Assembly: GCF_036231965.1 (NCBI RefSeq)
Contig: NZ_CP109499.1
Location: 1,984,001-2,048,000, forward strand
DNA from: Streptomyces sp. NBC_01428
GTDB taxonomy: Bacteria > Actinomycetota > Actinomycetes > Streptomycetales > Streptomycetaceae
Reading direction: 5' to 3'
DNA: 64,000 bases
Below the pieces are notes generated by a model. The model was not told the origin of the DNA. It was given only the letters and a program-made list of their open reading frames with translations, and searched no databases. Position numbers and translations under genes: made by a program. Shown here in pieces: positions 28,357 through 36,463 of this stretch. Position 1 is the stretch's first letter; each line of letters opens with the position of its first letter.

Positions 28357-29027
28357 ACGTATTCAGCTTCATGCAGTCGTTCTTCAGCGACGGCGCCCAC
28401 TGGCACGGTTACGACGGTATTCCGCAGCGGGTGTGGGAGCACCTGCAGTACACGGCGGGCGCCCTCGCGATCGCGGCGGCCATCGGGCTGCCGGTCGGTC
28501 TGGTCACCGGGCACACCGCGCGCGGCGGCAACGCGCTCGCGTTCCTTTCCGCCGGTGCCCGCGCCCTGCCGACCTTCGGTCTCCTGGTGCTGATGTTCGT
28601 GTGGCTGGGACTCGGGATCGTGCCGGTGATGATCCCGCTCGTGGTGCTGGCGATCCCGCCGATCCTCATCACCACCTACGAGGCGGTCCGCACCGTGGAC
28701 CCCTCCCCCGTGGACGCCGCCCGGGGCATGGGCATGCAGGAGTCGAAGATCCTGTTCCAGGTCGAGATCCCGGCGGCCCTGCCGCTGATCCTCAGCGGGC
28801 TGCGCTCGGCGACGATCCAGATCGTGTCGACGGCGACGATCGCGGCCTATGTGTCCCTCGGCGGAGTCGGCCGCTACATCCTGGACGGGCTGTACCAGCG
28901 CGACTACGAGAAGGTCGTCGGCGGAGCCGCCCTCACGGCCGTCCTCGCGCTGCTCGTCCTGACGCTGTTCTGGGCCGTGGGACGGGTGGCCGTCTCTCCC
29001 GGAGTGCGCAGGCGCCGGTCCGCCTGA
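28353..29027 (+). CDS. Betaine-type ABC transporter permease 2
   Basis: A 224-residue second permease (OpuCD class) with EAA-type loop DAARGMGMQESKILFQVEIP. The GTG start overlaps the previous stop (GTGA). The TGA stop is followed directly by the long hairpin at 29028. The cognate binding protein is encoded 4.5 kb away at 33536. Confidence 0.88.
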   Translation: MNVFSFMQSFFSDGAHWHGYDGIPQRVWEHLQYTAGALAIAAAIGLPVGLVTGHTARGGNALAFLSAGARALPTFGLLVLMFVWLGLGIVPVMIPLVVLAIPPILITTYEAVRTVDPSPVDAARGMGMQESKILFQVEIPAALPLILSGLRSATIQIVSTATIAAYVSLGGVGRYILDGLYQRDYEKVVGGAALTAVLALLVLTLFWAVGRVAVSPGVRRRRSA

Positions 29028-29095
29028 GACGGTCGGTACGACGGAGGCGGGGAAGGGCCCGAGGGCCCTTCCCCGCCTCCGTCGTACCGACCGTC
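29028..29095. terminator. 33-bp perfect inverted repeat, bidirectional terminator
   Basis: The left arm 29028-29060 and right arm 29063-29095 are exact reverse complements with only GA between them. It begins on the base after the permease stop codon and ends 8 bases before the stop of the opposing GTPase gene. The stem core is GGCGGGGAAGGGCCC. Confidence 0.85.
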
Positions 29096-29103
29096 CGTCC
29101 GCC

Positions 29104-29715
29104 TCAGCGCTGTGCCGTGGCGAGGGCGTGTTCGAGGACCACGAGCAACGCGTCGCGCACGGAGCCGCGTTCGCGGGCGTCGAACACGGTCAGCGGCACG
29201 TGGTCGCCGACGTCGAGCGCCCACCGCACGTCGTCCAGATCGTGTTCGAGCCGGCCGTCGAAGGCGTTGACGGCGACGGCGAAGGGGATCTGGCGGTGCT
29301 CGAAGTAGTCGACGGCGGCGTAGCAGTCGTCGAGCCGCCGGGTGTCGACGATGACGAGCCCGCCGAGCGCGCCCTCGACGAGGTCGTCCCACATGAAGCC
29401 GAAGCGTTCCTGGCCGGGGGTGCCGAACAGGTAGAGCTTGAGCGTGGGGTCGAGCGTCACGCAGCCGAAGTCCATGGCGACGGTCGTCGTCACCTTCTCG
29501 GGTGTGTGGGAGAGGTCGTCGACACCGGCGGCGACCGAGGTGATGGACGCCTCGGTGGTGAGTGGTTCGATCTCGGAGATGGCACCCACCGTGGTGGTCT
29601 TGCCCACGCCGAAGCCGCCCGCGATCACCATCTTCACCGGCAGCGGCGGCCGGGGCCGCTCGTCGTCAGCCCTCACGGATCGCTCCCCGGGAGTCGGGGA
29701 CAGCTCGGAGACCAT
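29104..29715 (-). CDS. cvnD: Conservon GTP-binding protein
   Basis: A 203-residue Ras-like GTPase with P-loop GGFGVGKTTTVGA, switch region TTTVAMDFG, G3 LYLFGTPGQERF and G4-like VAVNAFDG. This is the last gene of a conservon, a membrane-associated signalling module of streptomycetes that acts like a G-protein relay in development. ATG 29715 has GAAGGG six bases upstream. GTG 29676 with GGGGAG gives a shorter protein and smaller overlap with cvnC and is a real alternative. Confidence 0.9.
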   Translation of the reverse strand: MVSELSPTPGERSVRADDERPRPPLPVKMVIAGGFGVGKTTTVGAISEIEPLTTEASITSVAAGVDDLSHTPEKVTTTVAMDFGCVTLDPTLKLYLFGTPGQERFGFMWDDLVEGALGGLVIVDTRRLDDCYAAVDYFEHRQIPFAVAVNAFDGRLEHDLDDVRWALDVGDHVPLTVFDARERGSVRDALLVVLEHALATAQR

Positions 29716-30097
29716 CGATAACCCTTCGCAATACGGAGACATCGCGGTTGGAGTGGGCCTGGGGCAGGTACAGGGCCAGTTGGCCGTCGGCACGCAGATC
29801 GTCGGCGAGGACCCGGATCACGTTGAGGTGCATCCGGAGTTTCGCCGCGATCTCCGCGAGGGACTGCGGCTCACGGCAGACCGTGATGATGTCGCGGTGC
29901 TGGTCGAAGACGAACGCGTCGAGTGCGGCCAGTCCCACCTCGGTGGCCACGACCTGCGTCTCGATCGGGATCGGCGGGACGAGGCTGTCGCCGCCGGCGA
30001 TCCGTCCCGCGGTGAGCAGGAACGGCCGGACGACCGAGGCGGGGCGCTCGGCCCCCCACTCGGCGTCGCCGCCGGCCCGTGGCTCGCCGGACGTCAT
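29666..30097 (-). CDS. cvnC: Conservon DUF742 protein
   Basis: A 143-residue DUF742 protein with RPFLLTAGRI near the N-terminus and a winged-helix-like core (SLAEIAAKLRMHLNVIRVLADDL). In the conservon model it links the roadblock protein and GTPase. ATG 30097 was chosen for GGGGGAGG five bases upstream. Its 3-prime end overlaps the GTPase gene. Confidence 0.9.
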   Translation of the reverse strand: MTSGEPRAGGDAEWGAERPASVVRPFLLTAGRIAGGDSLVPPIPIETQVVATEVGLAALDAFVFDQHRDIITVCREPQSLAEIAAKLRMHLNVIRVLADDLRADGQLALYLPQAHSNRDVSVLRRVIDGLRAVPDSRGAIREG

Positions 30098-30153
30098 CAC
30101 GTCCTCCCCCTTCACCCAGTGCGGTCACCGGCCGTGCGACGACGCCTCGGACG

Positions 30154-30633
30154 TCATCCGGCCGGGGCGATGCCCACGGTGTTCTTCAGTTCCATGACCA
30201 GTTGCGGGCTCAGCACGGCGCCCGCGCGGTTGGCGAAGACGGTCATCTCGTAGGCGATGTTGCCGAGTTTCGCCTCCTTCGACGCCACCACGCCGAGCAC
30301 CGCTCCGGCGCCGAGGGCGGACACCAGGACGTGCCCTTCCTCCAGGTCGATGATGACCTTGTTGAGGCCGCCGAGGCCGTAGTTCCCGGAGGCGCCCATG
30401 GCCAGGCTGGTGATGCCGGAGACGATCGCCGCGAGGCGCTCGGAGTCGGCCTGGCCGCGCAGTTGGGAGACGGCTATGAGCAGTCCGTCGGAGGAGACTC
30501 CGATGACGTCGACGACCCCGGCCGTCTCGGTGGCGAACCGGTTGAGCAGCCAGTTGAAGTCGGCTGCGGCGGCCTTCACGTCCGTATCGGGCTCCGCGGT
30601 TCGGGACTCCGGCCCGCCTGTCCACATGGTCAC
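30154..30633 (-). CDS. cvnB: Conservon roadblock/LC7 protein
   Basis: A 159-residue roadblock/LC7-domain protein. DFNWLLNRFATETAGVVDVI opens the fold, and GHVLVSALGAGAVLGV is the central strand pair. Roadblock proteins serve as GTPase-activating or docking partners. The GTG start overlaps the kinase stop by 4 bases; an ATG two codons later is also possible. Confidence 0.9.
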   Translation of the reverse strand: MTMWTGGPESRTAEPDTDVKAAAADFNWLLNRFATETAGVVDVIGVSSDGLLIAVSQLRGQADSERLAAIVSGITSLAMGASGNYGLGGLNKVIIDLEEGHVLVSALGAGAVLGVVASKEAKLGNIAYEMTVFANRAGAVLSPQLVMELKNTVGIAPAG

Positions 30634-33203
30634 GTGCTCATGCCTTCCGGGGAAGAGGGTCTTCTGTTCAGGGTGTCGGGGCCGGCGGGTCCGCCGGGTC
30701 CGTCGTCGGGGCGGAACGCCCAGACCGGGTGTTCCCCGGTCTCGCTCTCGCGCTGGGCGCGCTGGACGGCTTCCTCGAACTCGTCGAGTTCGGCGCGGGC
30801 CGCCTCGGCGTCCGTGGGCTGCCAGGAGGGGGGTCTGCGGTGGGTGACGGCTTCCCGGGTCTTGGGCAGCCGCGTCGAGGCCGTGGTGGCCGACAGGGTC
30901 GCCCCGCGCACCCGGCGGCGCAGCGGACCGGCCTCGCCGGGCCGTGCCGGTGCGGCGGGCGCCGTGGGGCCCGGGCCCGGGTCGGCTCCGGTGCCGGCCC
31001 GGAGGCCGCCGTGGGTCATGGCGTGCTCGGCGCCGGGGCCCGTCGTGGGTTCCGCTCGGCGGGCGTGGCCGGCGGGCTCCGCGGTCCGCGGCCTGGCGGG
31101 CACCCGCCGGGGCAGGCCCGCGGGTCCCGGCGGCGACTCGACCTGCGCGGGGCGCGGTTCGGCCGGCCCCGGGTGGCGGGCCGGCGGCATCATGCGCGGG
31201 GCGCGCGGAGCGGACCTGCCGGGGTCGCCGGACACCAGGTGGGACGCGGGGACCGCGACGGTGGCGGTGACGCCGCCGCCCGGCGTGCGGGACAGGACGA
31301 CCTCGATGCCCCAGCGCCGGGAGAGACCGCCGACCACGAAGAGGCCGAGGACCTCGGTCGGAGCGAGGTCGAGGCGCTCGCGGCGGATCAGGCGGGCGTT
31401 CTCCTGCTCCAGCCGCTCGGGGCTCATGCCGAGGCCGTGGTCGATGATCTCGACGAGCGCGCCTCCCCCGCCGTGCCGGGGCCGCAGGACGACTTCGACG
31501 CCGCTGCTCGCCGGGGAGAACATGACGGCGTTCTCCAGGAGTTCGGCGAGCATCAGGGTCAGGTCGCCGATGATGTCGGGGACGACGGTGACATCGCCCT
31601 CGGCGTGCGGGGTGACGCGCTGGTAGCCCTCGATCTGGCCGAGCGAGGCGCGGACGATGTTGCTGAGCCGCATGGGTTCGGTGGTGAGGCCGGTCTCGCT
31701 GATGCCGGCGAGGAGCATGAGGCTGTCGGCGTTGCGCTGGAGCCGGACGGCGATGTGGTCGATGCGATAGAGGCGGTCGAGCACCTCGGGGTCGGTCTCA
31801 CCGCGTTCCACCGAGTCGATCAGCGCGAGTTGACGTGCCGTCAGGTTGCTGACGCGGCGGCCGACGTTGCCGAACATCTCGGCGATGTTGCGCCGGCTGA
31901 CGACCTGGCGTTCCAGCAGGGCGGTCGCGGTGACCTGGACCTGGTTGAAGGCTTCGGCCAGTTCGCCGATCTCGTCGCGCACCGGCACGGGCACGGCCTC
32001 CAGGCGCGGCGGGCTCGCGTCGTCGGCGTCGTCGTCCGCCACCCGGGCGAGTTCGGTACGGGCGGCGCCGGCGACGTGCTGGGCGGCCGCGGTGAGGGAC
32101 CGTACGGTGCGGACCACGGAGCGGCGGGCCAGCACGGAGAACAGCAGCCACGCGGCGAAGGCGAGGAGGTTGCCGGCGACCAGCCAGGCCACGCGCCACC
32201 AGGCCTCGCTGGACGCGGACTGGGCGTCCGCGGCGATCTCGCCGATGAGCGACTGGACGATCTTCAGGCGGTTGCCGGCCTGCCGTTCGTAGGTGGGGTC
32301 GGCGCGCAGCGCGTCACCGAGCGCGGTCCGCAGCTGGGCCGGGGTCTCGGCGACCAGGGCGCTGGGGTCGACCTGGAGGGCCGCCCAGTGCTGGGTGATG
32401 ACGCTCTGGTAGGGGCTGCGTTCGATCCCGGCGAGGGCGGTGCTCTGGTCCTGGCTCGCGAACCGGGTGAACCGCTCGGCCTGGTAGGAGTACTGGTCGT
32501 AGTCGCCGACGGCACCGGTGAACTCGATGAGCGCGTTGGAGTCGCGGGTACGGGCCGCGAAGACGCTGGTCTCGAAGGAGGCGTGGGCGGTGTCGGCGCG
32601 CAGCAGGGCGTCGAGCAGGTTGGCCGAGGACGAGCCGGACTCGCCGCCCGCCACTCCGAGGCCGAGGCCGTTGATGAGCCCCTCGATCACCGATCCGTAG
32701 GCGGGGTCGATGTTGTCGGCGGGGATCGGGCCCTGCTCGACCGTCGTGCGGAGGCTGTCCAGGCCCTCCAGTTCCTTCAGCGCCTGGGCCTCGGCGTCGG
32801 GCAGCCGGTCGCCGTAGGCGGTGCGGACGGCCGCGATGCGGGTGCCGACCTCCTGCTGCGCGTCGAGGTAGGGGGCGGTGTCCTGCGCGCCCTTTCCGGA
32901 ACCGCCCGCCTCGTGGCGCAGGGAGACGAGGAGTGCCTGCCGGTGCTCCGTCTGCACGGCGTCGATGAGTTTGGTCACCTGGGCGCTGTCCCGGACGAGC
33001 TGGGCGGTGTCGGCTGCCGAGCGGGCCTTGTCGATCTCGCCGTACACGACGTAGGCGATCATCGCGGAGATGACGGCGAGCGGCACGATCACCAGGACGT
33101 TGAGTTTCCGGCGAAAGGGCCAGCGGTCCAGCGGGGATGGTGTCCGGCCGATCGGAAGAGCCGTGGACGGCTGCCCCGAGGCGGCTTTTCTGTGCGCGGG
33201 CAC
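30630..33203 (-). CDS. cvnA: Conservon sensor histidine kinase-like protein
   Basis: 857 residues. The first transmembrane helix is near 35-57, then an extracytoplasmic nitrate/nitrite-sensing NIT domain to about 300. A second helix (AWLLFSVLARRS) follows, then HAMP, a dimerisation region (GRRVSNLTARQLALIDSVER) and an HATPase domain with DHGLGMSPERL. The classical phospho-acceptor His is not obvious, as in other conservon kinases. A long Pro/Ala/Arg-rich tail follows. The GTG start has AAGGAGG four bases upstream. The whole module has no cytochrome P450 gene, which some conservons carry. Confidence 0.9.
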   Translation of the reverse strand: MPAHRKAASGQPSTALPIGRTPSPLDRWPFRRKLNVLVIVPLAVISAMIAYVVYGEIDKARSAADTAQLVRDSAQVTKLIDAVQTEHRQALLVSLRHEAGGSGKGAQDTAPYLDAQQEVGTRIAAVRTAYGDRLPDAEAQALKELEGLDSLRTTVEQGPIPADNIDPAYGSVIEGLINGLGLGVAGGESGSSSANLLDALLRADTAHASFETSVFAARTRDSNALIEFTGAVGDYDQYSYQAERFTRFASQDQSTALAGIERSPYQSVITQHWAALQVDPSALVAETPAQLRTALGDALRADPTYERQAGNRLKIVQSLIGEIAADAQSASSEAWWRVAWLVAGNLLAFAAWLLFSVLARRSVVRTVRSLTAAAQHVAGAARTELARVADDDADDASPPRLEAVPVPVRDEIGELAEAFNQVQVTATALLERQVVSRRNIAEMFGNVGRRVSNLTARQLALIDSVERGETDPEVLDRLYRIDHIAVRLQRNADSLMLLAGISETGLTTEPMRLSNIVRASLGQIEGYQRVTPHAEGDVTVVPDIIGDLTLMLAELLENAVMFSPASSGVEVVLRPRHGGGGALVEIIDHGLGMSPERLEQENARLIRRERLDLAPTEVLGLFVVGGLSRRWGIEVVLSRTPGGGVTATVAVPASHLVSGDPGRSAPRAPRMMPPARHPGPAEPRPAQVESPPGPAGLPRRVPARPRTAEPAGHARRAEPTTGPGAEHAMTHGGLRAGTGADPGPGPTAPAAPARPGEAGPLRRRVRGATLSATTASTRLPKTREAVTHRRPPSWQPTDAEAARAELDEFEEAVQRAQRESETGEHPVWAFRPDDGPGGPAGPDTLNRRPSSPEGMST

Positions 33204-33535
33204 CCAACCTCCTTGACTTCATTCCCCGTTGGAAGCCTTTTGGCAGGCCTGCATGGATCAGTGGTCACGACAGCGCGCTCGGGCCGACAAGTGGAAGGGG
33301 GCCCTCGACGCGGCCAACCCTAGCGGCTGGCGTAAGAGTACGGCCATGATCAACCAAAAAGTGACATGCAGTGACGCCGGAATCGCGCGCATATTGGTCG
33401 CGTTGCGCCTACGGGGCGAAGCTGTACGGTCCCCACCAGTGATCTATTCGTGTCTTGACGGTTCTCGATGTGGCTCGATTGGATCGTCTGGACTGTCAAG
33501 ACCCGCGCCCACGCCCCACCCGATGCCAAGTCTGG
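33204..33535. other. Divergent promoter region, kinase and betaine-binding protein
   Basis: A 332-bp gap lower in GC than its surroundings (for example around 33350-33400). It should hold the conservon promoter near the left end and the binding-protein promoter near the right. Short open frames here lack ribosome sites and family resemblance. Confidence 0.5.
33455..33484 (+). promoter_or_regulatory. Candidate promoter for binding-protein gene
   Basis: TTGACG at 33455-33460 and TTGGAT at 33479-33484 are separated by 18 bases, about 50 bases before the start codon at 33536. This is sequence-pattern support only. Confidence 0.4.
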
Positions 33536-34495
33536 ATGACCAACGTGACCATCGCCAGAAGCACCCGAACGTCCGCAACGTACGCTGCCACCCTGCTGGT
33601 TGTGGCCGCGGCCGCACTGACGGGCTGCGGTTCCTCCGACGACTCCGGCACGTCCGACCCGCTGAAGGGTGACGCCGCCAAGGGCGGTACGGTCGTTGTC
33701 GGCTCCAACAACTTCCCCGAGAGCATCCTGCTCGCCGACATCTACGGCGAGGCTCTCAAGTCCAAGGGGATCAAGGTCAGTTACAAGCTGAACATCGGCA
33801 GCCGCGAGACCACGTACGGCCTGATCAAGAACGGCACGATCACCGTGCTGCCGGAGTACAACGGCGCGCTGCTCGCCTACCTCGACGCGAAGGCCACCCC
33901 GAAGACCGTCGAGGAGACCAGCACGGCCATCACGGCCAAGCTCGACTCCAAGCTGAGCCTGCTGACGCCGTCCAAGGCCGAGGACAAGGACGCGATAGCG
34001 GTCAACGAGGCCACGGCGAAGAAGTACAGCCTGACGGACAAGTCGACCATCTCCGACCTCGCCGACTCGGCGAAGGACCTGGTGATCGGCGGCTCGCCGG
34101 AGTTCCAGACCCGTCAGCAGGGTCTGAAGGGACTGAAGTCCGTATACGGTCTCGATTTCAAGAACTTCAAGGCGCTGGACGCCGGCGGCCCCCTCACCGT
34201 GGCGGCCCTCAAGGGGAACAACATCCAGGCCGCGGACATCTTCTCCACGGACCCCGGAATCAGCAAGAACAAGTTCGTCGTGCTCCAGGACCCGAAGAGT
34301 CTTTTCGGTTTCGAGAACGTGACGCCGCTGACGTACAAGAAGGGCCTCCCGAAGGCGGGAATTGCCGTTCTCAACGACGTCTCGGCGAAGCTCGACACGG
34401 AAACCCTGGTGTCGCTCAACGGCCAGGTGCAGAACGACAGCAAGGACCCGCTGGACGTGGCGAAGTCCTGGCTGTCCTCGGCCGGACTCAGCTGA
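33536..34495 (+). CDS. Betaine-type ABC transporter substrate-binding lipoprotein
   Basis: 319 residues. The lipoprotein signal peptide has lipobox LTGC (Cys about residue 31), followed by an OpuAC-like fold: VVVGSNNFPESILLADIYGE, GSRETTYGLIKNGTITVLPE and VLPEYNGALLAYL. It captures glycine betaine, choline or a similar solute for the permeases at 27646-29027. The start has only a weak ribosome site. The gene is Lys-rich relative to its neighbours. Separation from its transporter by the conservon is unusual. Confidence 0.88.
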   Translation: MTNVTIARSTRTSATYAATLLVVAAAALTGCGSSDDSGTSDPLKGDAAKGGTVVVGSNNFPESILLADIYGEALKSKGIKVSYKLNIGSRETTYGLIKNGTITVLPEYNGALLAYLDAKATPKTVEETSTAITAKLDSKLSLLTPSKAEDKDAIAVNEATAKKYSLTDKSTISDLADSAKDLVIGGSPEFQTRQQGLKGLKSVYGLDFKNFKALDAGGPLTVAALKGNNIQAADIFSTDPGISKNKFVVLQDPKSLFGFENVTPLTYKKGLPKAGIAVLNDVSAKLDTETLVSLNGQVQNDSKDPLDVAKSWLSSAGLS

Positions 34496-34529
34496 CGCGC
34501 GGTCCGTCGGCCGGCTGACGGATGCCGGG

Positions 34530-34561
34530 GGCCGGGCGGTCGGGACATCCCGACCCCGGCC
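34530..34561 (+). terminator. Hairpin after binding-protein gene
   Basis: GGTCGGG-ACAT-CCCGACC at 34538-34555 is a perfect stem. It extends by GGCCGG/CCGGCC with a two-base bulge. It lies 35 bases after the stop. Confidence 0.6.
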
Positions 34562-34594
34562 TTCCCGCGGCGTACGGAGGAGTGAACGCCCGTC

Positions 34595-36277
34595 ATGCTC
34601 AAGCGCACGGCCGACGCGGCCGAGGCAGCAACGGCCCTCGCGGACGCGGGCGGTGGGGAAGCGCCCCCCGCCCCCGAGGGCGCCCCGCCGGTCCTGCTCG
34701 GGGACACCGGCCCGGGTGCCGGCGTGACGGGCGCTCCCGGCCCGGCCCGCAGCGCCCGGCCGCCCGGGGCTGACCTGGACGGCCGGGGGCTCGACGCGAC
34801 GACGGTGGCCTCGGTCGCCGACGGGGCCCCGCCTCCGCCGCCGCATCCCGCGGCCCTGGAGGCGATGGAGCACACCCGCCGCGCCGCCCTGCGGTTGGCG
34901 GCCGAGGGCGCCCGCGTCTACGGGCGCAGCACCGGCGTCGGTGCGCACCGGGGCCTCGCCGTCGAGGAGTCCGACGGCGCCGGTCACGACCTGCGGCTGC
35001 TGCTGAGTCACGCTGGAGGCGTGGGCGAACCGCTTCCCGCCCGTGAGGTCCGCGCCATGATGCTGGTGCGCGCCAACCAGTTGCTCGCCGGCGGATCGGG
35101 GCTCCGTCCCGAGATCGCGGTGGCCGTCACGGCCGCGCTCCGGGCGCGGGTCCACCCCCGGGTGCCGGAGTACGGGGCGGTGGGCACCGGGGATCTGACC
35201 GCCCTGGCCGAGCTGGGGCTGGCCCTGTTCGGGTATGGCACCTGGATCCCCGACCGGGCGGATGCCGGGCACCGGCTCCCGGCGAGTCTGCCGGTCCACC
35301 GGGGCGACGCGCTGGCCCTGCTCAGCAGCAGCGCCCTCACCCTCGGCCAGTCCGCGCTCGCCTGTCACGACCTGGGCGTCCTGCTGAGCGCCGCGCACGT
35401 GGTGGCCGCGCTCTCGCTGCTCGCGGTGGACGCGTCCATGGAGCCGTACGCGCCCGGGGTCCACGCCGCCCATCCGCATCCGGCGGTCCAGGGCGCCGCG
35501 GCCCGGGTCCGGGACCTGCTCGGCACCGACGCGGTCCCGCTCGCGGTGCCACCGGAGTCTCCGGTCGGCACGTCCCGGGTGCAGGACCCCTACGGTTTCC
35601 GCTGCTTCCCGCAGGCTCACGGTCCGGCGACCGAGGCGTGGGAGTCCCTGGAGCGGGTGCTGTCGATCGACCTCAACTCCGCCACCGAGAACCCGCTGAT
35701 CGGCTGGGACGCGACCACGCGGGCGCCGGTCGCCCTGCATCACGGCGGCTTCTTCACCGCGCCGCTCACGCTCGCGCTCGACCAGCTGGGCCTCGCCGTA
35801 CTCGGCACGGCCCGCCTCTCCGCGGCCCGGCTGTCCGGTCTCGGGCGACCCGAACTGACGGGCCTGCGCTCGTACTTGGCCGACACATCCTCGGCGGGGT
35901 CGGGCATGATGATCCTGGAGTACAGCGCCGCGTCCGCCCTCGCCGAGATCCAGCTCTGCGCCACTCCGGCCGCGCTCGGGCACGTGGTGCTGTCCCAGGG
36001 GATGGAGGAGGCGGCGACCTTCGCCACCCAGGCCGCCCGCACGTCGCTGCGGCTGGCCCGGGCGTACCGGCTGGTCCTGGGCTGTGAACTCGTCGCCGCC
36101 GTAAGGGCGTTGCGGCTACGGGGCAGGGTGCCGCGTCCGGAGACGCCGGCGGGCCGGGCCTACGCCCGCGCGGCCGCCGAGCTGGACCCCGAGATGCGGG
36201 ACCGTCCCCTCACGGACGACGTGACCACCGCGGCGGCCCTGCTCGACGAGTTCGCCGCACTCCCCGCCGCCCGCTGA
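34595..36277 (+). CDS. Histidine/aromatic ammonia-lyase homologue lacking the MIO triad
   Basis: 560 residues, with an extra low-complexity N-terminus of about 60. Clear lyase-family motifs are VYGRSTGVGAHRG (Tyr109 region), QDPYGFRCFPQAHG and NSATENPLIGWD. The Ala-Ser-Gly triad that cyclises to the MIO electrophile is Gly197-Thr198-Gly199 in YGAVGTGDLTALAELG. Without MIO, normal histidine or phenylalanine deamination is doubtful. The protein may have another lyase or binding role. GGAGGAG lies about 12 bases before the ATG. It is alone, with no hut genes nearby. Confidence 0.82.
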   Translation: MLKRTADAAEAATALADAGGGEAPPAPEGAPPVLLGDTGPGAGVTGAPGPARSARPPGADLDGRGLDATTVASVADGAPPPPPHPAALEAMEHTRRAALRLAAEGARVYGRSTGVGAHRGLAVEESDGAGHDLRLLLSHAGGVGEPLPAREVRAMMLVRANQLLAGGSGLRPEIAVAVTAALRARVHPRVPEYGAVGTGDLTALAELGLALFGYGTWIPDRADAGHRLPASLPVHRGDALALLSSSALTLGQSALACHDLGVLLSAAHVVAALSLLAVDASMEPYAPGVHAAHPHPAVQGAAARVRDLLGTDAVPLAVPPESPVGTSRVQDPYGFRCFPQAHGPATEAWESLERVLSIDLNSATENPLIGWDATTRAPVALHHGGFFTAPLTLALDQLGLAVLGTARLSAARLSGLGRPELTGLRSYLADTSSAGSGMMILEYSAASALAEIQLCATPAALGHVVLSQGMEEAATFATQAARTSLRLARAYRLVLGCELVAAVRALRLRGRVPRPETPAGRAYARAAAELDPEMRDRPLTDDVTTAAALLDEFAALPAAR

Positions 36278-36359
36278 GGGTCGTGCGTTCACCCTTGAGG
36301 CGGCTCGCACCCGGACACGGGGAGTCGGGCCCTGCGACACACCCCGCGGACACGGCGAC

Positions 36360-36390
36360 GCGGGGGCCGGTCTCACGACACGACCCCCGC
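36360..36390. terminator. Possible weak hairpin after the lyase homologue
   Basis: GCGGGGG / CCCCCGC arms of 7 bp with a 17-base loop in the convergent gap between 36277 and 36464. The rest of this gap shows nothing clear. Confidence 0.3.
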
Positions 36391-36463
36391 AGGGTGCCGG
36401 GCGGGCGGTCCGGCCCGCGGCACGACGCCCCACCGGGCGGCTACGCCACGGCCCGGTCCCGCG

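Noticed and set aside
29028..29095. Insertion-sequence end or attachment site
   Set aside because: No transposase or integrase, no target duplication, and its exact fit between two stop codons indicates a terminator.
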